Below are positions 1-11,487 of a DNA stretch of 64,000 nt, piece after piece. A program made the translations under genes and the position numbers. Position 1 is the stretch's first letter. The number at the start of each line of letters is the position of its first letter. The DNA is from Adiantum capillus-veneris (lineage: Eukaryota; Streptophyta; Polypodiopsida; Polypodiales; Pteridaceae), in NCBI GenBank assembly GCA_014529385.2, contig CM043942.1:27953469-28017468 (forward strand), written 5' to 3'. The notes under the pieces are model-generated. The model did no database searches and was not told where the DNA came from. It saw only the letters and a list, made by a program, of their open reading frames with translations.

Positions 1-333
1 CTCTCTCTCTCTCTCTCTCTCTCTTTCTTTTTCTTTCATTGTCGTTACTTTCACACCCCTATCGTATCTCTATTCCACAAGTATGTTTTTCTCTACGTCT
101 AATCCTTCCTTCTCTCGGTACTTATTTCACCTACCTCAAAGCCACCACAGAGAGCGTACATAATATGAGAGAGCTGTATGCTTATATAAAGTCAAAAAAT
201 CATCACCTTTAGCCAAAAAACACGAATTGATTAACTCACAAATAAAATAACCCCTTTAGATACAATCATCTATGCTTGCATATCAAACACATACACAACA
301 AGATCCAAGAAGTTAACATGAAAAAACAAATTC
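1..333. repeat. CT microsatellite, then no gene
   Basis: The window opens inside a (CT)n tract covering about the first 24 bases. The rest of the stretch is AT-rich and shows no coding pattern. Confidence 0.6.
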
Positions 334-567
334 ATGAGGACATATTTAGTCTTACTTGGGACTTCTTTTGTTGAGTTGTATGCAAAGTATGGTGTAATGT
401 TGGTCCTTAAAAACCTAGGAGGTTATGATCAATTGGCTCCTTATGGTCAATGTCATCTCTTTCATGTGATTGATCACACGACATGCTCAAAAGGACGGAA
501 CTCGCAGTTCTCTACTAGGGATGTTACATGGCCAAATGACAGCCTCCTCTTCAAGTCATTTTCATGA
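334..567 (+). pseudogene. PPR-gene relic (short)
   Basis: The 77-residue reading contains LGTSFVELYAKYGVM, which matches the plant PLS-class PPR signature (LGNALVDMYAKCG...). After about residue 30 the similarity stops, and no further helical repeats follow. Intact PPR proteins of this class run to several hundred residues and bind organelle RNA. This is therefore a fragment, one of many in the window. The short match makes it a moderate call. Confidence 0.4.
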
Positions 568-885
568 TGTCGTAGGCAGCACTGCTGCCGGAGGCGGCAA
601 GAGTCTCACTCGTTCCATATGATTGGTTTAAAGGAATTTCCAAAAGCCTGAGAAACTTAAAAAAAGGGTATGTTTTATTCAATTAACAAAATTAGAGATC
701 ATCAGTGGAGGATTACATCCATGGCATGAGTGAACCATTACAAGGAGGGCGGTGTTGAAGACCGTGTATACAACGTGTAATGCTCTACAATGCCTAATTA
801 TCAATGGACTAATTAGCATGCTCAAGAACGTGGCTCAATGCCTGGATTCAAATAATTTCGGTGCAAGTGAGGTAGCCTCCCCTCT

Positions 886-2406
886 TCACTCTTTAAAGTT
901 AAGCCCCTGCTTCTGCTGCTTCTTTATCAGCCTCTTTGCAAAAGGAAACCACACATGTGTGGCTACTCTGAGGGGTACAAGTAAGAAAATCTCAAGGAGA
1001 GCGTCTGAAAGCGATTCGGCCGGCGTAAAGCCCCGAGCCAGGATGCGGACCATGAGCCCAGCAGCACTTGTTGTGATAAGAAATTTTCCCTGCTTCACCC
1101 CTTCCATTGTCTTTGCTGCCACCACTTTCGCTGCCTCAGCATAGTCCCTATCGTAGAAGAAAATCTTATTCCCCTCTATAACGTGCTTGTCGGCTAGTGG
1201 GTCGTCCGTGCCGCAGACCACGATTGAGCATGCATGAAGGACAAGCAGCTATAATTACCCATTTCTATATATTCAGTTTATAACCATTCAAATTCAAATG
1301 GAAGCTGGCTTCCTGATGATAACCAAATTAAGGACATGTTGATGGCATGGGCTTACCTAGGTCCAGCAAAGGCGTCTCTGTAAAACCTGGGCATACCAGG
1401 CTAACTTTGATGTTATCTGAGAGCAGCTCAAACCGTAGAACTTCAGCAAGACCTTTCAACGCATGCTTGGTTGCAGAATACATGTTTGCACCATATACGA
1501 ATAGCTGTATTGCGAAAACCAAAATCAGAACAAGCCTCGATGCATAATCCAAATTCAAGGCTTTGAGATAAGACATGCAGGAGAAGTATAATGCCTGTAT
1601 ATTACTCCCTATTGTACTTACGAGGCCAGATAGCGAGCTCACGATGACAATTGATGAAGGATGACGCTTGCTTCTGGCCTTCATAAGGGGAAGAGCAGCA
1701 TATATTGTATACACACATCCCAGCAGGTTTATCCTTGTCACTGTCTCCAAGTCACTGATCTTCATATCATCAAACAGACCGTTGACAGAAGTCCCCGCAT
1801 TGCAGACGAGAACGTCGATGGGTCTCCAGCTAAAACTCTCTGCGATCGCATTCGACATCGCTGCAGCATCGGAAACATCGGCTGCCTATGTGGGCACAGA
1901 GAGATGAATTGAGTGCTTGCGGCAGAGATTAGAAAGACAACAAGTACTCCGCAAGAATTAAGATAGTAGGTCATCAGCATACATTGCCCATGCATACATG
2001 CAGCAGATGAAAAATTAGGAGCAAAGAACCTTGAGGAGTAGTGCTAATCTGTCATGAGGATTTGGATAAGCGAGACAACCTTGAGGAGTATTCTATCTTT
2101 GGAGTACTGTGCGGAATGGCCATTGACGCCGGAGGCCGAGGTACTGAGGTTGCCGTGGACGAGAGATTGGGCAGCTTGAGAGAGGCGGTCGGCGTTGCGA
2201 GCGATGAGAGTGACATAGCTGCCTTGGAGGAGGCAGTGATGGGCAAGAGCCAAGCCGATGCCGCTGGAGCCACCAGTGATGAGCACATGCTTGCCATGCA
2301 GGGAGGGAATGTGGAGGTGTGGTTTGAACTGTCGGGGAAAGCAAAGGAGGAATAAGAGCAAGAGCAGAATAGCCAGCACCAGGAAAGCGGCCATCATCAT
2401 CGTCAT
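886..2406 (-). CDS. TSC10: 3-ketodihydrosphingosine reductase (KDSR/TSC10-like), four exons
   Basis: This short-chain dehydrogenase/reductase reduces 3-ketodihydrosphingosine to dihydrosphingosine with NADPH at the ER, the second step of sphingoid-base synthesis. My exon model on the minus strand is 2406-2080, 1885-1622, 1504-1357 and 1193-886. The joins use AAG|GTTGTC, CTC|GTAAGT and CTAG|GTAAGC donors and AG acceptors, the frame is kept throughout, and the product is 348 residues against about 327 for Arabidopsis TSC10A. Visible features are an N-terminal membrane segment (6-23), the nucleotide-binding TGGSSGIG (44-51), NAG (138-140), serine in VSSLSG (about 191-196) and the catalytic YSATK (Y206, K210). 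Spacing around YSATK and in the C-terminal part matches the family. The start codon is the first Met directly before the hydrophobic segment; an upstream in-frame Met would only add a Ser-Leu run encoded by the GA tract. No defect was seen. The weakest point is the exon 1 donor. Confidence 0.88.
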
Positions 2407-2420
2407 AAAAAGAGCAGAGC

Positions 2421-2423
<3 letters not shown>

Positions 2424-2474
<51 letters not shown>

Positions 2475-2563
2475 ACACCTGTATAAATTAGGCGATGGCG
2501 GGCGTGGACTACCAGCTTCACGTCCTCGTAATCTTCTTATCGAATTGCCTGGCCTACCAGCCA

Positions 2564-2604
<41 letters not shown>
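2424..2604. repeat. Two (GA)n tracts in the reductase 5' region
   Basis: Pure GA runs occupy about 2424-2467 and 2568-2604, just upstream of the reductase start codon. On the gene's strand they are CT runs, likely within the 5' untranslated region or core promoter. CT-rich leaders are common in plant genes, so a regulatory role is possible but unproven. Confidence 0.75.
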
Positions 2605-2607
<3 letters not shown>

Positions 2608-2915
2608 AATTATTTAAATCGAAATATCTTGTTTTGGGTGATCACGAGACAATGGAACACGGGGACCGCCAAAAAAAAAAGTGCCCACCTGAATTGATTC
2701 CTCGGACCTCATCTTTTAAAACCTTGGATAAATCAAGAAAATCCCTGAAAGTGTAGACCGTAAAAGCTACGTGGGCAGTGTTGAACAACTCTTTTTTTGC
2801 ACACAATTTTTCAAAAGTGTAAGAGCCCGGTCACACTCAGTGCTACTCGGAGGAGTGGGGGAAAAGGGTTTCCAATTAACAAAAAATCCAGAATCTACGC
2901 CACAAGAAGCGAAAT
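2605..2915. other. No gene seen
   Basis: Short A-rich and mixed sequence with no coherent reading frame or recognised repeat. Confidence 0.5.
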
Positions 2916-4434
2916 CTAGTTAAGCTCTACTATTACCCCCAAAATCAAAGGTGCTAGGCTACTCTTACGGGCGCTCTGCTCTTTGCTTATTTTTATTGGA
3001 ACCAATACCTCCGGCTCGAATTTTTGCACCCGTAAGTAATGCCCCCCATAGTACTTTCCAAAGAAAAACCTTCGTCTCAGGTGGTAGATTAGGGACCCAA
3101 ATGTTCTTAGCAATAGACACCAATCTTGATTCTTACCATTGTTTGCCCCAGTCCGTCCTTTGGCCACCACCATGCCTTCCACTCGAAGTTGGAGTCACAA
3201 GAGGGCAGCCCACCTTTGTCAAGCCATTCCAAAGCACGGCTAGCAAGATGACTTCCAGCTCCGTAGAGGTGGAACTGGGAGACCAATTGATCCGTTTCTT
3301 TCTAACTGTTGTTGTTGCAATCCCAAAATTGTCCCATACATCTAACTCCTTTATCACTGATCTTTCTGAAAGTTTTCCTCTAGAATGGATTTAGCCTCAA
3401 ACTTCCTACCTTAGACAACCAAGGGGACCAGTGAGTAATAAATTATGAAAATACCTGGTTAATTCTTCCCATTCCAAGGCCCTTGTTACTCTGTTGCATT
3501 TCTGAACTAGTTCGCCCGTTGTGCCACGAAGTGTAAGGACCGCCCACCGGGGGGCAAATAACTTGTCGTGTACCTCCAACCCTTTTCACTGTCCACTCTG
3601 TGAGCAAATTTGGACCATGTCTATCATGTCCTTAGTCATGATAGCCCATGCTGCTTCGTGATTGCTACCATGAACTTGGCACACTAGGCCTACACATGAA
3701 TACAAATCCCAATACCGCCTTACTCAAGAAGACTTGCTATGGAAACCCAACCTACCCATTGCCGCGGTGTCGAGTCTTTAGTATTGTTTTTTCACAAGAA
3801 TCTTTTCACAAGTTTTAAGAACTCTTTCCAGTTACACTTGGCTAGCTTAAGCAAAGGCCCGTTGAAGGCTATGTAGGGGAGCATAAATGAATTGATCACC
3901 TTCACTCGACTCGGAAAGGGCAAAAGCATGTACTCACATCTTCACACTTGCTCCTCATCTTATCTAAAACGTAAACGAATCTTTGCTTATGGGTGAGGTC
4001 CCTAAGTGTCGAAACACCTTCCCTTTTGACACTATCTCCCCGAATCATAATGCCAATTCAATCGATTCATTTTCTATGAGTGAGATCCATCTAGATTTTT
4101 CAATACTGCACTTTGACCCTAATGCCACAACAAAACTTCTCACAATCTCCAAAGCCTTCCTAACCACTTGCGGGCATGCTTTGAGGAATAGAAGGGAGCC
4201 ACGAGTGAATAGCTTCGCACGAAGTTGGTCATTATTAGGGAGAGACAATCCTTGAATCTCCCCTCTAGCAACACTCTCTTCAAGCATTGTTACCAAGGGA
4301 TGAGTTCCAATGGAGAATAGCAAAGGGGCTAAGGTGCAACCTTTCTTAATTGATCTTTTGACCTCAAATGCTCCCACAACTCTTTCATTGGTGTAAGATT
4401 TCAAGATTTTTGTAGTTAAGAAAAAAAGGTACAA
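2916..4434 (-). mobile_element. Non-LTR retrotransposon (LINE) relic, RT to C-terminal zinc region
   Basis: Read on the minus strand, 4434-4045 carries a LINE reverse-transcriptase stretch with RSIKKGCTLAPLLFSIGTHP, the equivalent of the usual VRQGCPLSPLLF motif. Further along, 3960-2916 gives pieces in changing frames. One includes VPNLPPETKVFLWKVLWGAL and then TGAKIRAGGI, typical of the zf-RVT region after the RT domain. Stops and frame changes are frequent and no endonuclease domain is present. A related C-terminal piece (AW.MTKDM...GLEVHDKL) recurs on the plus strand near 35.2 kb, so this is a multi-copy family here. It is a 5'-truncated dead copy. Confidence 0.7.
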
Positions 4435-5819
4435 AGCCTATCTAAAGGGGATAGATTTTCAAAAACAATGAGAACTTGCCCAATTATAGCAAGGATTGGT
4501 ATTTTTGAAATCTTAAGCATGGCAATACTATAGCTAGGAATTTTCAGAACTGAATTCGGACAAAAATCGACCCCGCTATTCCCTCTTGAATTTTTCACAG
4601 TCACTTTAATTCCCAAAGATAATTGAAAGCTTTAGTAATCCTTAAAGCACAAGACTTTATCATAATCTATTAGATATTTTTGAGATATTTATTGTTAAAG
4701 CAAAAAATATTCTTGAAAATTAGTAGATTTGAAAATTAAAATGGATAAGCGCTAGGAGGGGCCATCATGGACCTCCCAGAGACAAATTTAGCAATATGTA
4801 GCACTAGCTAGAGCTAACTGCTTGGACTGCAAGAAACTGCTAAACACAACCTCAGTGTTCCAGGAAAATCTATAACTAGGTCCCTTAGGCTTCACAACTT
4901 CTCTCAGACTTGGAGACCTTGGCTAGAAATCTCTCGTGCTTAGAGAGATCCTTCCCAAAAATTACAAAGAGAGAAAACCTCTTGTGATAAATTAAGATAA
5001 TTAATGCTAATCCTAGTTGATTAGTCAAAGATATATTCAATTATGTCTAATTTTCTTAATTACTTAATTAATTAGGAAAGATTAAACCTCTCTCTTCTAT
5101 TAATTACATTCTTATATGCTATTAGAATTTTGATTACTTAACTTTTAATTATGATTAGTAATCAAAATAATTATTAACATATATTAAGATTGAAATTTAT
5201 TAATTTTGGACTTAATTGATGAGAAATATATCAATTAAGCTTAATTAATTACAATATAATTTGTCAAAGCTAGTGCTTAGGGTAAAAAAGATGTGGGAAT
5301 TATTTCATAATTTTCAAATCAATTTTAGTATTTAATTAAGCAAAATTTATCTAATTTTTAGACTAAAATTAAAGGGAAAATTAAAAAATAAAGCTTAATT
5401 AAGCATGGGATAATTATTAAAGAAATATCTAAGTGTTAAAAACCCATGATACTCAACTCATGATTAGCTAGCTAGTTTTAGTAATTATCTTGGTCTAAAA
5501 ATCCTATTTTTGGCTAAAAATTAATCAAGATAATTAACAAACATGTTTAAAAGTTATTGAGATAATTATCAAAGAAATATCTACGTGCTAAGAACTTGTT
5601 ATAATTAGATAATTATTAGTTAACTAGTTTTACTAATTATATTGACTTAAAAGCTCTATTTTTAGACAAAAACAATGGGGATAACTTAAAAATCCATCTA
5701 ATTTTTTTTTAGATAATTACTAGAGGTATAATACTCTATTAGGAAGTTGAGATAAACATATCTTCATGAGATAATTACTATAATAAATATAAAGCCAAAA
5801 ATAAGATACTTTGAACCTA
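4435..5819. other. AT-rich, no gene seen
   Basis: A long AT-rich stretch of recurring TTAATTA-like words with stops in all frames. It is the target region into which copia-1 inserted and continues on the other side of that element, from 11488. Confidence 0.6.
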
Positions 5820-5824
5820 ATTAA

Positions 5825-6011
5825 TGTTGGGTTAAAGGCCCGTGTGCCCGGCTGCCCGTTGTTCAGCCGCCCATGTATAGCCATTCATTTACTCATTCAT
5901 AATAACTATACTCATAACTACACATTGTAGTGTGAGTACCGCCCCGCCACACACTGTGTCTATCTCCTTCTTCGTGCTGGCTCTCTGTGTGTGTGCTCTC
6001 CGATCCCAACA
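5825..6011 (+). repeat. copia-1 5' LTR
   Basis: The 187-bp sequence TGTTGGGTTAAAG...CCCAACA is almost identical to 11296-11482. The differences I see are single transitions near the middle of the first third. Confidence 0.95.
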
Positions 6012-6013
6012 AG

Positions 6014-6025
6014 TGGTATCAAAGC
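6014..6025 (+). promoter_or_regulatory. copia-1 primer-binding site
   Basis: TGGTATCAAAGC, two bases after the LTR, matches the 3' end complement of initiator methionine tRNA (TGGTATCAGAGC), with one mismatch. Confidence 0.85.
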
Positions 6026-7193
6026 TTGGTAGTGAGAGCATTGAGAGCTTCATCATCATTGTTGAGTGTGTTGAAAATTGTTGCTGTTTCATTGCCGTTT
6101 TTCGGTTTCGCGCACGCGCGCATTTCTAAAGAGCAGAAGGTTTTTCTGAGCTTGGCATTGGAAGGTTCAGCACTCTGCGAGTATTTTCAGCAGGTGTCCT
6201 GAGGTTTAACCCCCCTTTCGGAGCCATTCGTGCCATTAGAAATCCCATCCGAGCTACAGACTAGGAGCTGCGTTTTTGAGCTTTCTTTGGTAGTTTTCTG
6301 CTGCCAGAGCTTCCATAGCCATTACAGGTGCCATTGTTGTAGTGTCTTCCACTTACGTGAGCCCACAGCTCATTTGAGAGTGTGTAGCCTCTTCTTGGAG
6401 TGGCCTCATACACACAGATAGAGTGGGAGTTTTGGCGACATTGTCTTCTTCGACTACAGGTACAGGTACAGGTGCAGGTACAGGTACAGGTACGGGTACA
6501 GGTTACAGGTTACAGGGAGCTTTGGATACAGGTTTCTTCTGTGGTTACAAAACATGTATTTTGACTATGGGACAGCCATGTATATGGTTGTTGTTTGAGT
6601 GGGAGCTTCTACTCTTCTGGGCAGTCTGTTTATGCGTGTTCTTGAGCTACAGGTTTACATCATCTATGTATGTTGATGGATGTGGATATGGCAGTTTGAC
6701 AGACACTCTTTATGCATGATATTGTGGAGATTTGGTTCACTTATACATAGAGCGGGTTTGCTCTTGCTTGCAGTGTTGCGGTTTGAGTACGGACAGGTAC
6801 TTGGTTGACAGTAGAGATTGGACTTCGTTGAGCTTGTGCATTGGTTATATGCTCACTTGGATCCATTTATGCTCACGGATTTGTGTAAGCTTGGTCAGCT
6901 TATGTCTCTATTGTGGTTATTCAGACATGGAGTATGTTTATGCCTCTATGTCAGCTCATTGTTGATGCATTTTGTGGCACGGTTTGCCTAGGCCGGTTGA
7001 GTTACAGGTGTCACGGGTTTATGCATTTGTTTGTGGATTTCTACGTACGTTTTTTGACCATATTATGGGCTGATTTATACTCTATGCGTTTGCTCTTTGA
7101 TTGAGCAGCAGGCGTTGTCAGATTTGCAACACTACTTTGTTGTGGCAGTCTGTTGGTTGGTTACAGGTTTCTCATTGTTGCATTCTTGTTGTA
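6026..7193 (+). other. copia-1 untranslated leader with GGTACA repeats
   Basis: About 1.17 kb lies between the primer site and the gag start. Only short unrelated readings are found. Positions about 6455-6515 hold a short tandem array of (G)GTACA units, and single TTACAGGT words recur through the leader. It probably carries packaging and translation signals, but none can be identified. Confidence 0.7.
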
Positions 7194-9203
7194 ATGGGCA
7201 CTAAAGAGGACACAGTTTTCAATATTGAGAAGTTGGATGGTGCTAACTTCTTATATTGGAAAGATCAGATTTGGGATGTCTTGGTGCAGAAGAAACAGAT
7301 TCGACCTCTAAAGTTGCAGGGAGTTAAGCCAGAGAACATGGAGAGGGATGATTGGGAGGAGTTGGATGAGATGTGCAGGTCTACCATTAGGCTTTCCCTT
7401 TCAAAGTCTGTTTATTACAATGTGAAAGATGCACAGGGTGGAGCTTATGAGCTATGGCAGCGGATTTGCGATATGTATGATAAGCATTCGGCTGCTTCTA
7501 TGGTGTATTGGATTAAAAAGCTTATTGATTTGCGAATGGAGGAAGGTGCTTCCATGAATGCGCATTTGAATGAGTTCAATACAATTTTCAGCCAACTTGC
7601 TACGCAGAAAATTACGTTTGAGGACAATGTAAAAGCTATGTTTTTACTTGTCACGTTGCCTGAGTCATGGGACACATTTAGGACAGCCATAAGTAACTCG
7701 GTTCCTGCGGATGAGTTGACAAGTACTAATGTGGAGTCTAGTCTTCTCACGAAAGAGATTAATCGAAAGAATAATGCAGGTAGTAAGTCTTCTAGTGCAA
7801 TGGTTGTCAGAGGCAGGACTATGGACAAGTATAAGTCCAACAGGGGTAAATCTAGAAGCAAGCCCCGTGCAGGCACAAGTAAAAAGGATGTGGAATGTTT
7901 TCATTGTGGTAGAAAAGGCCATTTCAAAAAGGATTGCTACAAGTGGAAAAGGGAAAATGGAGATGGTAAGAAGAAAGACCATGATGCTAAGGACAAGCCT
8001 AAATCCAATGTCAAGATTGAGGAGTTAAATGCAACACAGGGAGAGTGTAGCTCTCAAGATGACCATGTATGTGCTCCGACTAGTGCTACTAGTGAAGAGC
8101 TTGGTGATGTGTTGCTTGCATCCTATTTTGATGACACTTTTCTTCTCACTCATGAGCGTAGTATGCCTATGGATTGGGTCATTGACAGTGGTGCTTCCTT
8201 TCACGTTACGCCTCATAGGTCGTGGTTTCATGACTATGATGCTTCGAGCACAGGTACTGTCAGGATTGCCGATGGGCGTTCTATGCAGATTCATGGCATT
8301 GGGGATATTCATTTGGCTATGCCAAACTCTACTACGTTTGTCTTGCAGCGTGTGCGTCATGTGCCGGCTCTTGCAAAAAGCTTGATTAGTGTGGGTCAGT
8401 TGGATTCACTTGGTTTCAATGTATCTTTTGGTGATGGAGGTTGGAAGATCACTAAGGGCAGCCTTGTTTTGGTTAAAGGTGCTAAGAGGAATACGTTGTA
8501 TTCCCTTTGTGTAGCTAGTGTGGCTGATCACATTGTGGGGATCACTGAGCAACCTCCTGCTTCTTTATGGCATCAGCGTTTGGGGCATATGTCACTAAAA
8601 GGTTTGAAGTTGTTGGCACGTGCGGATTACATTCCCGTTTCAGATTTTGGTGGTTTTGAGTTTTGTGAGCATTGCCTTTATGGTCGACATGCTCGGTCTT
8701 CTCATAAGAAAAGTGTTCCACACAGATCTTTGGAAAAGCTAGCTTTGGTGCATAGTGATGTATGTGGGCCGATGCCCAATGCTTCTCTTGGAGGTGCTAT
8801 GTACTTTGTTACGTTCATTGATGATGCTAGCAGGCAGGTATGGGCATACCCCATTCGTAAGAAGGATATGGTGTTTGATATATTTAAGCAATGGTTGGCT
8901 CTTGTCGAGAACCAATCAGGTTGTAAGTTGAAGTGCTTACATACGGACAATGGGGGTGAATTTATGTCTCATGCTTTCACAACATTATGTGTTGAGAAGG
9001 GTATACGGCGCGAGCTTAGTGCTCCCTATACACCTCCTCAAAATGGTGTGGCAGAGCGCATGAACAGGACTATACAGGAAAAAGTCCGTAGTATGCTTTC
9101 TATGGCTGCTTTGTCAAATGGATTTTGGGTTGAAGCTGTTGCCACTTCTATGCATTTGATAAATCGTTCACCTAGTGTTCCTTTGGGCTTCAAAGTGCCT
9201 TAA
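7194..9203 (+). pseudogene. copia-1 gag-protease-integrase part of polyprotein, ended by one stop
   Basis: I chose the ATG at 7194 (MGTKEDTVFNIEKLDG) because the gag match begins there; an in-frame ATG at 7101 lies in the leader. From that start there is gag to about residue 220 and a CCHC zinc knuckle CFHCGRKGHFKKDC at 235-248. The protease site DSGA starts at D331. The pre-integrase HHCC region spans H460, H466 and CEHC about 491-494. The integrase DD35E triad is D522, D585 and E621 with the exact 35-residue gap. The reading then stops at a TAA (9201-9203) where the next in-frame codons continue integrase homology. No other lesion was seen, so this is a recently disabled copy. Confidence 0.92.
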
Positions 9204-11240
9204 GAGGTATGGACAGGTTTGCCACCTTCGTATGGTCACCTTCGTGTTTTTGGCTGTGAAGCTTATGTACATGTACCTAAGGCAAAACGTAGCAAATTGG
9301 ATCCAAAGAGCAAGAGATGTATCTTCTTGGGTTATGGTAGCTCTGGTGAGATGGGTTATCGATTGTGGGATCCTATTGACAGGAAGATTGTGCGCAGCCA
9401 TGATGTTTTTTTTCATGAGGACTCTATGTATAGAGCATCACCGCGAACGGTTGAGGTTCGGCGTGTGATATTTGAGGAGGATGGTCATTGGTATGATGGT
9501 CCCATGGCTGCTCGTGGGCAGCCCATTGACCCTCAAGTGGGAGATCAGCCCTTGTTGGGAGATCATGTAGATGTGGGACAGCCAGATGCACCTCCTGCAC
9601 AGTCTTTGAGGCGTTCAGAGCGGCGTGCAAGACAGCCTCAGCGTTTTGTGCCTTCTATGGATTATGTATTGTTGACTGATTGCGGGGAGCCATCATGTTA
9701 TGATGAGGCCATGTCCAATGTTGACAAGCTCAAGTGGGAGCAGGCTATGCAGTCAGAGATGGATTCGTTGATCCAAAATGAAACGTGGGATCTTACTCCT
9801 TTGCCAAAGGGTAAGAAGGCACTACCATGCAAGTGGGTTTACAAGATAAAATTGTGTTCAATGGATGCAAAGCCTAGGTACAAAGCAAGGCTTGTGGCTA
9901 AAGGATTCAAGCAACAGAAGGGCATTGATTTTGACGAGATCTTCTCCCCAGTGGTGAAGATGTCTACTTTGCATATGTTGTTTGCCTTGGTAGCTACAGA
10001 AGACATGGAGTTGAAGCAAATGGATGTAAAGATAGCTTTCTTACATCCGGACTTGCACGAGGATTTGTACATGGAGCAACCAAGTGGGTTTGTTATTCAT
10101 GGTTCAAAGAAGATGGTATGCCGGCTTCTTAAGACCTTGTATGGGCTGAAGCAATCATCTCGTGAATGGTATCGTAAGTTTGATGCATTCATGAGTTCAT
10201 TGGGCTATGTACGCAGTTATGAGGACCCATGCCTCTATACTCGCAAGGCTACAGATGGTAGTCTTATTGTTTTGGTTTTGTATGTGGATGACATGCTGAT
10301 CGCAGGGAAGTGTATTTCTGATGTGGATGCCTTGAAACATAGGCTACATGAGACCTTTTCCATGAAGGATCTTCATGATGCCAGTCATATTTTGGGTATG
10401 TGGATCACTCGTGATCGTTCTCGCAAGATGCTCTTTCTTAGTCAGAAAGAGTACATTGACAGGGTGCTTGAGCGTTTTCATATGGAAGGGGGGAAGGCCA
10501 TTAGTACCCCGTTGCCTCCATATGTAAAACTCAGCCATGATGACTGCCCTCAGACAGATTTGGAGACTACAGAGATGTCTCAGATTCCCTATGCGTCAGC
10601 TGTTGGTTCCTTGATGTATGCCATGGTGGCTACGCGTCCAGATCTTGCTCATGCAGTTGGTGTGGCTAGCAGGTACATGTCTAACCCGGGCAAGCGTCAT
10701 TGGGATGCAGTGAGAGGTATTCTCAGATACTTGAGAGGGACTTCAGAGTTGTCCCTATGTTATGGTGAGAAGGATATGTATGTTTGCGGAGATACAAATT
10801 CAGACTATGCAGGGTCAGTGGACTCGAGGAAGTCTACTAGCGGCTATGTGTTCACAGTTGCAGGTGGACCGGTTTCGTGGGCATCACGTTTACAGCCATG
10901 CGTTGCTTTGAGCACTACAGAGGCTGAATATATGGCTGCCACTGAGGCTGCCAAGGAGGCCGTATGGCTCTCACGACTAGTGGGAGATCTTGGTATGGTT
11001 GGTGATGCTCCGATTCTACATTGTGATAGCCAGAGTGCCATAGCGTTGGCACGGAATCCTGTCTTCCATGCGAAGACAAAGCACATTGAGGTGAGGTATC
11101 ACTTCATACGAGAGGTGCTAGAGGACAAGCGCATAGAGCTTGTTAAGGTACACACTGACGATAACCCTGCTGATCTACTCATAAAGTCGTTACCCTCACA
11201 GCGGTTTGCACACTGTAGATCGCTGATGGGTATGGCTTGA
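9204..11240 (+). pseudogene. copia-1 integrase C-terminus, reverse transcriptase and RNase H
   Basis: This continues in the same frame directly after the TAA, with the first Met at 9219. It begins with the integrase tail (GLPPSYGHLRVFGCEAYVH), then a variable acidic linker. RT follows with QAMQSEMDSLIQNETWDL, a CKWVYKIK block, MDVKIAFLHPDLHEDLYMEQ and the catalytic YVDDM at about 10281. RNase H shows CDSQSAIALARNPVFH and TKHIEVRYHFIRE, and the reading ends about 55 bp before the 3' LTR. All motifs are uninterrupted, so only the upstream stop prevents a full-length polyprotein. Confidence 0.92.
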
Positions 11241-11285
11241 CTTCTTTTGCTGTACTTTGGCCACTTTAAAGGCACACTGCCTTTA

Positions 11286-11295
11286 AGTGGGAGAT
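11286..11295 (+). promoter_or_regulatory. copia-1 polypurine tract
   Basis: AGTGGGAGAT abuts the TG that opens the 3' LTR, the expected place for plus-strand priming. The same GTGGGAG word precedes the 3' LTR of copia-2. Confidence 0.75.
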
Positions 11296-11482
11296 TGTTG
11301 GGTTAAAGGCCCGTGTGCCCGGCTGCCTGTTGTTCAGCCGCCCATGTACAGCCATTCATTTACTCATTCATAATAACTATACTCATAACTACACATTGTA
11401 GTGTGAGTACCGCCCCGCCACACACTGTGTCTATCTCCTTCTTCGTGCTGGCTCTCTGTGTGTGTGCTCTCCGATCCCAACA
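11296..11482 (+). repeat. copia-1 3' LTR
   Basis: A 187-bp copy of 5825-6011, followed by the ATTAA target duplication. Confidence 0.95.
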
Positions 11483-11487
11483 ATTAA

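Larger units (their letters stand above)
5825..11482 (+). mobile_element. copia-1: nearly complete Ty1/copia LTR retrotransposon
   Basis: A 5,658-bp element bounded by 187-bp LTRs that start TGTTGG and end CCAACA. It is flanked by the 5-bp target duplication ATTAA (5820-5824 and 11483-11487). The two LTRs differ at about two positions, so the insertion is recent. A primer-binding site lies straight after the 5' LTR and a purine tract straight before the 3' LTR. Gene order gag, protease, integrase, RT, RNase H is that of copia. The gag opening (KLDGANFLYWKDQIW) resembles Tnt1/Tork-like lineages, which I infer only from that similarity. Confidence 0.95.
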
